From Prolixibacteraceae bacterium (GTDB lineage Bacteria; Bacteroidota; Bacteroidia; Bacteroidales; Prolixibacteraceae), in contig JAGODU010000136.1 in the NCBI GenBank assembly GCA_017998095.1, positions 1-10,782 of the forward strand: DNA of 10,782 bases, in the 5' to 3' direction. Below the pieces are notes generated by a model. The model saw only the letters and a list, made by a program, of their open reading frames with translations. It was not told the DNA's origin and searched no databases. Position numbers and translations under genes: made by a program. Shown here in pieces: positions 5,758 through 10,782 of this stretch (position 1 is its first letter; each line of letters opens with the position of its first letter).

Positions 5758-6036
5758 ATGAAAAATTTAAATGAAGTTGAAAGGATGTTTATCCAATTGA
5801 GCCAGAGAGCAAAAGAAACCTCTGATAAGCGCAATGCATTACGTAAGGCACGTGTAAGATATGTCCGGAAACAACCCATGAAGTTGTTGGATATGTCAAC
5901 CGGCTTGATGCAATGTAAAATATGTGGGGCAACTCATTTTGCACAGTCTGGAAGGACTTATGTGAACAAATTGGGTGACCGGGTATCTACTTACAAACGT
6001 GGTGCTTGGCAATGTCAAAATGGTTGCAAGTACTAA
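5758..6036 (+). CDS. Small Cys-pair protein, probably zinc-ribbon-like (92 aa)
   Basis: I do not recognise a named family. The N-terminal half (1-45) is strongly basic and helical in character (NALRKARVRYVRKQP). The C-terminal half carries two Cys pairs, CKIC (53-56) and CQNGC (86-90), separated by 29 residues with Tyr/Arg/Lys-rich spacing. That is the layout of a small zinc ribbon binding one Zn through four Cys. Basic helix plus zinc ribbon suggests nucleic-acid binding. It has no signal peptide or membrane segment. It is the first gene after the structured 540-bp region and lies 115 bp upstream of the DUF5131 gene on the same strand, so the two may be cotranscribed. Confidence 0.75.
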   Translation: MKNLNEVERMFIQLSQRAKETSDKRNALRKARVRYVRKQPMKLLDMSTGLMQCKICGATHFAQSGRTYVNKLGDRVSTYKRGAWQCQNGCKY

Positions 6037-6056
6037 TCTTTTAATATGGATACGAT

Positions 6057-6140
6057 ATGACTGAAGATAAACAGCACTTTCTGGTCAGTTTAAGTATCAG
6101 CAATGCAATTAGATGTGCAATTGAAATTAATAATAATTAA
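6057..6140 (+). CDS. Possible 27-aa small ORF
   Basis: An ATG at 6057 opens 27 codons ending at TAA 6138-6140, between the Cys-pair gene and the DUF5131 gene on the same strand. The peptide begins MTEDKQHFLVSLSISNA. Position in the gap of a possible operon is the only support. There is no recognised family, and the frame could be chance. Confidence 0.25.
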   Translation: MTEDKQHFLVSLSISNAIRCAIEINNN

Positions 6141-6151
6141 AACGTAAGCGT

Positions 6152-6988
6152 ATGAAAAAGAAAATTTTACAATCAGAAGCCAATGCATTCCTGACAAACG
6201 AAAAAATTATGTCACGGTTGCAAGAAAAGAAAGATCATCTTAAAAAAAGGAAGCATAGAATTGAATGGACTGAGCAAACTTGGAATCCTTCCGCAGGGTG
6301 CACCAAAATAAGTTCAGGCTGTCTAAACTGCTATGCCGAAACAATGGCAATCCGTCTTCAGGCAATGGGGGTAGCAGGTTATGAAAACGGGTTTAACTTC
6401 AGTATAGTTCCAAGCAGATTAAATGACCCTCTTAAAAGAAAAAAACCAACACTGTATTTTGTAAATTCTATGAGCGATATTTTTCACGAAGACATGCCTG
6501 AGGATTATTTAAATCAAATATTTAACGTAATAGAACAAACACCACAGCATACATATCAAGTTCTGACAAAAAGAGCCGATAGAATGTTTCAATATTTGTC
6601 GCAACGAGAAATACCTAAGAATATATGGTTGGGTGTAACGGTTGATAATCGCAAAGAAGGATTACCAAGAATAGATAAACTAAGAAATCTTAATGCAAGT
6701 GTTTTGTTTCTCTCTATTGAGCCATTACTTGAAGATTTAGGGAAAATGAATTTAAAAAATATTGACTGGGTTATTGTTGGTGGTGAAAGCGGTCATAAAG
6801 CAAGACCTATGGATAAAGAATGGGTTGAAAATATTAAACAGCAATGCGAAACAGAAGGTATTGCATTTTTCTTTAAACAATGGGGAACATGGGGAGAAGA
6901 TAAGATAAAGCGAAATAAAAAATTAAACGGGAAAGAACTTGATGGTATAGTTTGGCAACAATATCCAGACATAATAGGGATCGTATAA
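6152..6988 (+). CDS. DUF5131 (phage Gp37/Gp68) three-Cys-motif protein
   Basis: A 278-aa protein of the phage Gp37/Gp68 (DUF5131) family. The family block begins at IEWTEQTWNPSAGC and carries the three-Cys motif C50-x6-C57-x2-C60 (CTKISSGCLNC), which resembles a radical-SAM type Fe-S site. Further family motifs follow: YFVNSMSDIFHEDMP, VLTKRADRM, WLGVTV, FLSIEPLLEDL, VIVGGESGHKARPM and the C-terminal FFFKQWG. The biochemical reaction is unknown. Family members usually sit beside a TcmP (three-Cys-motif partner) gene, and no such gene is next to this one. The N-terminus has about 36 extra Lys-rich residues before the family start; M20 (6209) is an alternative start. It is a defence/phage-associated accessory gene by family context. 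Confidence 0.88.
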   Translation: MKKKILQSEANAFLTNEKIMSRLQEKKDHLKKRKHRIEWTEQTWNPSAGCTKISSGCLNCYAETMAIRLQAMGVAGYENGFNFSIVPSRLNDPLKRKKPTLYFVNSMSDIFHEDMPEDYLNQIFNVIEQTPQHTYQVLTKRADRMFQYLSQREIPKNIWLGVTVDNRKEGLPRIDKLRNLNASVLFLSIEPLLEDLGKMNLKNIDWVIVGGESGHKARPMDKEWVENIKQQCETEGIAFFFKQWGTWGEDKIKRNKKLNGKELDGIVWQQYPDIIGIV

Positions 6989-7000
6989 AAATCTCTGAAT

Positions 7001-7024
7001 AATTGCTTCGGAAAAGGCAATTTT
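7001..7024 (+). terminator. Weak terminator-like hairpin after DUF5131 gene
   Basis: AATTGC (7001-7006) pairs with GCAATT (7017-7022) around a 10-base loop, and the 3' side continues as TTTTC. It lies 13 bases beyond the DUF5131 stop codon, the right place for a terminator, but the stem is short and AT-rich. Confidence 0.35.
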
Positions 7025-7130
7025 CTGATCTGATAAGAATGAAACGATCCCGATTAACGGAAATGTCAGTCTGAAAATGAATTAGTGTCTTTTAACTGAG
7101 TTAGCACTTTTAACAAAAGAATATAATCCT

Positions 7131-7337
7131 ATGCACCTGTACGTTTTAGATATCCTTTATGATGAAAAGGAAATAATAATTACCAGAAGCAAAAAACTAC
7201 TCTGGAATTTGATACCCATAAGTCCTGAAGCATTCAAATTATTGCAGGAAAATTTTCCTGAATATTCAATAATTGAAATTGATGAAAGTGTTATGGTTAA
7301 CAGGAGCGACAGGAATAAACTTATGAATCCAAACTAA
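7131..7337 (+). CDS. 68-aa protein of unknown function
   Basis: Not recognised. The protein reads as a short strand-rich N-terminus (LYVLDILYDEKEIIITR), followed by helix-like segments (SPEAFKLLQENFPEY) and a final strand (SIIEIDESVMVN). It is soluble with mixed charge and no Cys or membrane segment. A direct repeat TTTTAAC at 7090-7096 and 7108-7114 lies just upstream and may be part of its promoter. It precedes the ribbon-helix-helix gene on the same strand. The size and position fit a small accessory protein of a mobile element; nothing else supports a role. Confidence 0.55.
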   Translation: MHLYVLDILYDEKEIIITRSKKLLWNLIPISPEAFKLLQENFPEYSIIEIDESVMVNRSDRNKLMNPN

Positions 7338-7396
7338 ATCAGAAAAAAAAAGATATTGAATCTAACAACTTTTACGGCAATGACAGTATTTATAAA

Positions 7397-7428
7397 TGTG
7401 GGGACAAGAATAATACATGTATCCCACA
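7397..7428. promoter_or_regulatory. Inverted repeat upstream of the RHH regulator
   Basis: TGTGGG (7397-7402) and CCCACA (7423-7428) are complementary across 20 bases. The motif TATAAAT occurs on both sides (7391 and 7431), and the left copy is part of a 10-bp palindrome ATTTATAAAT (7388-7397). It ends 27 bp before the RHH start codon, so it is a candidate operator for that protein. Confidence 0.4.
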
Positions 7429-7454
7429 ACTATAAATAACTGTATGTAAATAAT

Positions 7455-7664
7455 ATGATTATGGATTCGGTAAAAGGTTACAAAACAAGATTTGAGATCA
7501 AAGACAAAAATTTATACTGCAGGATGGATAGCAGCATGATCCAACGTCTTAAAGAGATCAGAAAAGCAACCGGAATCTCGGTAAGTGAAGTTATCCGGGA
7601 ATCGGTGAGGCGATTGATTCAGGAAGTTGATGACACTGGTTCAATCAACCTGAGAGTAAATTAA
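7455..7664 (+). CDS. Ribbon-helix-helix (CopG/Arc-type) regulator
   Basis: A 69-aa DNA-binding protein. The ribbon is FEIKDKNLYCRMD (13-25), with the strand LYCRM inserting in the major groove as a dimer. Helix A is SSMIQRLKEIRKATG (26-40) and helix B is SVSEVIRESVRRLIQEV (42-58). The G-I-S-V-S-E-V-I-R turn is a hallmark of the family. The ATG at 7455 is two codons before another ATG at 7461, and either is possible. Such proteins commonly repress their own operon or act as relaxosome/plasmid-type accessory factors. Here it lies 56 bp upstream of the VirE_N/primase-like gene, separated by a strong hairpin, so autoregulation of that pair is the likely role. Confidence 0.85.
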   Translation: MIMDSVKGYKTRFEIKDKNLYCRMDSSMIQRLKEIRKATGISVSEVIRESVRRLIQEVDDTGSINLRVN

Positions 7665-7671
7665 ATGGTAA

Positions 7672-7703
7672 TCGAAGAGAGACCCGGCAAGGTCACTCTT
7701 CGA
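7672..7703. promoter_or_regulatory. Strong 32-nt hairpin between RHH and primase-like genes
   Basis: TCGAAGAG-a-GACC-cggcaa-GGTC-a-CTCTTCGA folds as an 8-bp stem, one A/A mismatch, a 4-bp stem and a 6-base loop, ending 17 bases before the ATG at 7721. There is no T run after it, so a simple terminator is unlikely. Candidate roles are an RHH operator, an mRNA processing or translation-control hairpin, or a replication/mobilisation structure. Confidence 0.65.
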
Positions 7704-7720
7704 AACAAAAATGATTTATT

Positions 7721-9682
7721 ATGAATATACTACAAGATTTCGATAACATAAAGTTCCAGTACCACAGAGAAAATCTTCATGATGTCTTTGGAACGGTTCT
7801 GGATACTTACCCGCACATCACAGGGGCAACCGTAACTGGTCAGGTTTATCTCTGGGATGCGTTGCAGAAGATCAAATACAATCTGGTGTATGATATTGAT
7901 CCCAGAACATATCTCATTAATAAATACGTCAATAATGAGAGAAATGTGGCATATGACCAAAGAAAAGAACAATTACCTGCAGTTTGTTATAATGCCAGAT
8001 ATAATGGTCATAAAGACACCGCTCATCTGAAATCAATAACCAATCTAATGTTCTTGGATATTGATGATTTTCCAAGCAGAGAAATCGCTTTAGAATATAA
8101 GGAATCAATTATCATAAAGTATGACTGGATAGTTGCCTGTAATCTATCCCTGAGCAAGTTAGGGTTACATATAATTGCTTTGGTTGACAAAATATATGAT
8201 AATAAAGACTTTAATAAAAAATACGATTTTATTAGTGAATACTATTTTAAAGGTCGATTGGATAAATCAAGTAAATCATTAACCAGATATACAATTGTTC
8301 CATACGATTATGATATATACATCAATGAGTCTCCATCAGTTCTTAATATTGATCAGATTATCAATGTACATAAAGAAGGTATACGCAGTGCATATATACA
8401 GAATAAGGGACTAACTATTTCTTCGATAAATGAAAAAGGTATATCCAGTGCATATAACAGAGATTATAACTCTTCAATTAGTCTCAGTAAGGTAAAAGGT
8501 ACAAGCAGTGTATATAATCCCCCAAACCCCCAAGAGAAAATAATATACACTCCTTATACTTTCTCTTCAGATTCTTCACTTGAACATGTCATGAATGATG
8601 CTGCAAGAAAGCATAATCTGAAATTCAGGATGGATGTTGATGAAGCCAATTTTGAAGACCCAAATATTCCAATATATATTCGAGAAGGAATTGATGTCAT
8701 TGAGGTAAACACATTCAAGTACAAGTACAGAAAGGTTAATGAAGGTCACAGGCACGACTTCATTGGATTATACACACTAAAGATGTTATTACTTAATGCA
8801 AGTTCTACAGAAAACAATCACAAAGATATTCGAAGAGATATTTTGAAATTCATTCAATACCTGAACAGAACTTATTGTGAACCACCAATGACCTATGATG
8901 AAGTCATTAAATCTTATAATGCAAATTGGAAAAGGTATAAGGAAGGGAAGATTGATTTCACCAATTTTTATACAAAGCGCAGAGCATTCTGGTCAAAACA
9001 ATCAACCCTGACAGCAAATGAAAAGCGAAGTGTGACATGTAAGATTAAAAACGCACCGATTGTAGAAGAATCAAAACGAAGGATATGTGAAGCCATTGAA
9101 ACTCTAAATGCTACCGGGCAAAAGATTACTCAAACTCAAGTAGCATTGATATCAGGTCTTTCAATATCTACCGTAAAGAATTACAAGAAGGAATTTCATG
9201 AATATAAAAAAGTGCTTAATGCCAAGACCGATATTCTTGAAATTGATGGAAATATCACATGCTCGTCAGAAGAACCGGATGCTAAACAAACAAAAGATGA
9301 TCTCGCAGATTTAAACAGTCCGATACATAATCTTGAAAATGATTTTTTTGAACTGGATGAAACTATAAAGATTGAAAATGCCAATACAGAAACAATCCGT
9401 GTTTCCTGTTCAACGGGTAATAATTCACATATTGAATATTCGGAAAACCAGTTGGAATTATTATACCTAAGAATATTTGAATCATTGCATAGCAAACTTG
9501 ATGAAAATAAAAAACAGAGGTTGCATGCGGGATTTTTAAGTTGTTTCCAACAACTCACACCGGATGATAAGAAATTGTTAAGCACTCCGAACAAAGATAT
9601 TCATGACGGTGATACGTTTTGGAAGCAATCTACCATAGAAAGAAATGTTTGGAATATGTGTATAGAAATAATCTCGGAATAA
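7721..9682 (+). CDS. BT4734/VirE_N-type primase-like protein with C-terminal helix-turn-helix
   Basis: A 653-aa protein. Residues about 50-215 match the BT4734-like (VirE_N, PF08800) domain of Bacteroidota mobile elements: LPAVCYNARYNG (85-96), the acidic strand NLMFLDIDDF (108-117) with Asp113/115/116 as likely metal ligands, LSKLGLH (144-150) in place of the usual SPSGKG-type loop, and RYTIVPYDYDIYIN (189-202). Residues 219-267 are a three-copy 20-aa repeat linker. About 285-400 resembles a primase C-terminal (PriCT-like) domain (GHRHDFIGLYTLKMLL). Residues 450-500 form a helix-turn-helix (TQVALISGLSISTVKNYKKE), followed by an acidic tail. The usual fused helicase (VirE/DUF3987) half is missing, so it may act as an initiator or primase without its own helicase. 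It belongs with the RHH gene upstream. Confidence 0.8.
   Translation: MNILQDFDNIKFQYHRENLHDVFGTVLDTYPHITGATVTGQVYLWDALQKIKYNLVYDIDPRTYLINKYVNNERNVAYDQRKEQLPAVCYNARYNGHKDTAHLKSITNLMFLDIDDFPSREIALEYKESIIIKYDWIVACNLSLSKLGLHIIALVDKIYDNKDFNKKYDFISEYYFKGRLDKSSKSLTRYTIVPYDYDIYINESPSVLNIDQIINVHKEGIRSAYIQNKGLTISSINEKGISSAYNRDYNSSISLSKVKGTSSVYNPPNPQEKIIYTPYTFSSDSSLEHVMNDAARKHNLKFRMDVDEANFEDPNIPIYIREGIDVIEVNTFKYKYRKVNEGHRHDFIGLYTLKMLLLNASSTENNHKDIRRDILKFIQYLNRTYCEPPMTYDEVIKSYNANWKRYKEGKIDFTNFYTKRRAFWSKQSTLTANEKRSVTCKIKNAPIVEESKRRICEAIETLNATGQKITQTQVALISGLSISTVKNYKKEFHEYKKVLNAKTDILEIDGNITCSSEEPDAKQTKDDLADLNSPIHNLENDFFELDETIKIENANTETIRVSCSTGNNSHIEYSENQLELLYLRIFESLHSKLDENKKQRLHAGFLSCFQQLTPDDKKLLSTPNKDIHDGDTFWKQSTIERNVWNMCIEIISE
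8375..8521 (+). repeat. In-frame 60-bp tandem repeat within the primase-like gene
   Basis: Three copies at exact 60-bp spacing start at 8375, 8435 and 8495 (the third partial). They encode EGIRSAY, KGISSAY and KGTSSVY followed by Ser/Asn-rich linkers. At DNA level the core GGTATAnnCAGTGCATATA recurs with few changes (third copy GGTACAAGCAGTGTATATA). This is either a flexible linker repeat or iteron-like DNA inside a replication gene. Confidence 0.75.
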
Positions 9683-9702
9683 ATTATCAATAAATGGATT
9701 AA

Positions 9703-9785
9703 CCCACACTTGACCCTTTTGGCTTTTCACAAATTAACCAACCAAATAGCACTTAGTCCCACAAAGACCCTTGTTTTGGCTTTTT
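9703..9785. repeat. Degenerate direct repeat upstream of BREX
   Basis: CCCACA-n3-GACCCTT-TTGGCTTTT (9703-9727) recurs as CCCACA-n2-GACCCTTGTTTTGGCTTTT (9758-9784), about 55 bp apart, with one 2-base insertion. It may be a pair of regulator sites, a small duplication of the end of the minus-strand remnant, or an old integration scar. Confidence 0.45.
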
Positions 9786-9938
9786 AAGGTTAGTGCTGGG
9801 AATTAAAAAGGTATTTTCAATTTTGTCAGCGACCTTAATCACTAACTCATAATTCCTCTGCATCAGGTCATCAATATTTTTCAAGTAACCTGCGATGTAA
9901 TCTCGTAATAATTTATGTACATTCGTTAATCCTATAAT
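9753..9938 (-). pseudogene. Coding-like minus-strand remnant ahead of BREX
   Basis: The minus strand is open from 9938 to TAA at 9753-9755 (61 residues) without an ATG at its head; the only internal ATG (9863) leaves 36 residues. The sequence reads like protein: HKLLRDYIAGYLKNIDDLMQ, then YELVIKVADKIENTFLIP, ending KQGSLWD. It is probably the 3' end of a gene cut off by insertion of the BREX locus. The family is not recognised. Confidence 0.3.
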
Positions 9939-9956
9939 TTAACTTTTCTTAAATCA

Positions 9957-10139
9957 ATGCTTCTTAAAGAAATACTGAAGACCAAAGGCATTAAGCAAGT
10001 TTGGATAGCCAACAAATTGGGCGTATCCGAAGTAACGGTCTCAAAATGGTGCTCAGGTAAGAGTATGCCCAAGAAAGCACATCTTGAGAAGTTAAGCCGC
10101 TTACTGGATGTTCCAATAAAAACTATGGTTAACCTTTAA
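9957..10139 (+). CDS. Small XRE/Cro regulator at the head of the BREX operon
   Basis: A 60-aa single-domain helix-turn-helix protein: LKEILKTKGIKQVWIANKLG (3-22), with helices 2-3 as QVWIANKLGVSEVTVSKWCSG (14-34) and a final helix EKLSRLLDVPIKTMV (44-58). Its stop codon is immediately followed by the ATG of brxA, with no spacer (TAAATG at 10137-10142), so translation is probably coupled and the two genes share one transcript. BREX loci are often headed by a regulator, the best known being the WYL-domain BrxR. This one is a different, much smaller type. A role in controlling the BREX operon is inferred from position. Candidate sites are the direct repeats in the upstream 274 bp. Confidence 0.88.
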   Translation: MLLKEILKTKGIKQVWIANKLGVSEVTVSKWCSGKSMPKKAHLEKLSRLLDVPIKTMVNL

Positions 10140-10760
10140 ATGAGTCGTCCTTCTAAATACATATTATCCTTTACTGCTGCTTCATTACGGTTAAATGAAA
10201 TGGTAAAGGTCGCAACGGCTGCATTAGATAATGCTGGTGGTGATCTGGCAATGGTGAAAGAAAGTGGCGTTGTTTTCAGTTCAGTCAAAATTAGAACATC
10301 TGACAGGGAGTTCCGTGAGGTTCGAAAACGACTTGAAACATTGACACCTGACCAAACGGCAATCCTGATCCGGGGTGACTTAATTTCTCAAAAGCAGATT
10401 GCATTTCTTTCTGTTTGTAAGAGATACACTTTCATCCGGGACTTTGCTGTAGATGTTATTCGTGATAAGGTTTTGGTATTTGATTATCAGTTAAACGAAT
10501 CCGATTATAAATCATTCATAAATAGCAAACTATCCCTTCATACGGAACTCGAAGAGTTTTCGGAATCAACACTCAAGAAAGCAAAGCAGGTAATGTTTCG
10601 GATTCTTGAACAGGCTGGAATAATAAATAATCCTGTGGACAAGCAAATACAGCCCCAGATTCTTCAACAGGATGTAATCAATGCAACTGTTAGAGACGAT
10701 CCAGCATGGCTGAAAATATTCATGATGTCAGACAAAGACATAAAACAATTAAGGCACTGA
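10140..10760 (+). CDS. brxA: BREX system protein BrxA (DUF1819)
   Basis: A complete 206-aa BrxA, the first core gene of type I BREX phage-defence loci. It begins with the typical YILSFTAASLRLNEMVKVA (7-25), then has SSVKIRTSDREFREVRKRLETL (47-68), RGDLISQKQIAFLSVCKRYTFIRDF (79-103), VLVFDYQLNESDYKSF (111-126) and a C-terminal helical half ending RDDPAWLKIFMMSD. This is a mostly helical, DNA-binding protein in characterised relatives; its exact step in BREX is not settled. The length is normal for the family (about 200 aa). It is translationally coupled to the upstream XRE gene and followed after one base by the next gene. The rest of the system (brxB, brxC, pglX, pglZ, brxL) is expected to the right but is outside the window. 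Confidence 0.9.
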   Translation: MSRPSKYILSFTAASLRLNEMVKVATAALDNAGGDLAMVKESGVVFSSVKIRTSDREFREVRKRLETLTPDQTAILIRGDLISQKQIAFLSVCKRYTFIRDFAVDVIRDKVLVFDYQLNESDYKSFINSKLSLHTELEEFSESTLKKAKQVMFRILEQAGIINNPVDKQIQPQILQQDVINATVRDDPAWLKIFMMSDKDIKQLRH

Positions 10761-10761
10761 A

Positions 10762-10782
10762 ATGGAAGATATTGCAAAGAAA
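10762..10782 (+). CDS. brxB: 5' end of next BREX gene, probably brxB (partial)
   Basis: An ATG one base after the brxA stop opens seven codons (MEDIAKK) that run off the window. In type I BREX loci the gene after brxA is brxB (DUF1788, about 200 aa). The identity is inferred from gene order alone, since seven residues cannot confirm a family. Confidence 0.5.

Larger units (their letters stand above)
9683..9956. other. 274-bp leader region of the BREX operon
   Basis: The gap contains a degenerate direct repeat (9703-9785), a coding-like minus-strand remnant (9753-9938), complementary AGCACT/AGTGCT (9749-9798 area), and a TATAAT hexamer at 9933-9938 (24 bp before the regulator ATG) that may be the promoter core. 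No matching -33 or -35 box is clear. Confidence 0.5.

Noticed and set aside
8375..8521. A CRISPR-like array (evenly spaced repeats)
   Set aside because: Repeats are in frame within a coding gene, only three degenerate copies occur, and there are no cas genes nearby.
9196..9594. A 132-codon minus-strand frame inside the primase-like gene
   Set aside because: It lies opposite a long gene with clear domain structure, its product is Ser/Phe/Leu-rich as expected of a shadow frame, and it has no family resemblance.
9957..10760. XRE gene plus brxA as a toxin-antitoxin pair
   Set aside because: The second protein matches BrxA in length and motifs and is followed one base later by another ORF, as in a BREX operon.

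Overview
The window looks like an accessory (defence or mobile) region from a Bacteroidota genome. The DNA is AT-rich and most genes lack a clear Shine-Dalgarno site. One gene encodes a BT4734/VirE_N-type primase-like protein, a family typical of Bacteroidota mobile elements, and a TAnnTTTG -7 promoter element sits ahead of one regulator. Taxonomy below phylum cannot be read from the sequence.

Layout, left to right. 1-485 has no convincing intact gene. It holds two long inverted repeats, a weak terminator-like hairpin and a coding-like minus-strand remnant. 486-3629 carries three plus-strand genes: an acidic 125-aa protein of unknown family, a cold-shock-domain protein with a C-terminal domain that may be a BECR-type RNase, and a DUF262 protein with a C-terminal HNH-like HH..P motif (GmrSD-related). 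A small serine recombinase lies convergently on the minus strand (3626-4201), with candidate recombination repeats upstream of it. 4377-5217 encodes two short XRE regulators, each preceded by an operator-like palindrome.

A 540-bp non-coding stretch (5218-5757) is rich in inverted repeats. It is followed by a 92-aa Cys-pair (zinc-ribbon-like) protein, a DUF5131 (phage Gp37/Gp68) three-Cys protein without its usual TcmP partner, a 68-aa orphan, a ribbon-helix-helix regulator, a strong 32-nt hairpin, and a 653-aa VirE_N/primase-like protein with an in-frame 60-bp tandem repeat.

The right edge is the beginning of a BREX phage-defence operon. A 60-aa Cro/XRE regulator stops on the base before the brxA start codon, brxA (DUF1819) is complete, and the first seven codons of the next gene, probably brxB, run off the window. 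The XRE gene is therefore a good candidate for a BREX control element. The DUF262 protein 6 kb upstream may be a modification-dependent restriction component complementing BREX.

The most unusual items are the cold-shock/putative-nuclease fusion with its acidic upstream neighbour, the solo DUF5131 gene, the XRE-brxA coupling, and the regulatory palindromes. All functional assignments come from motif recognition by eye. No database search was run.
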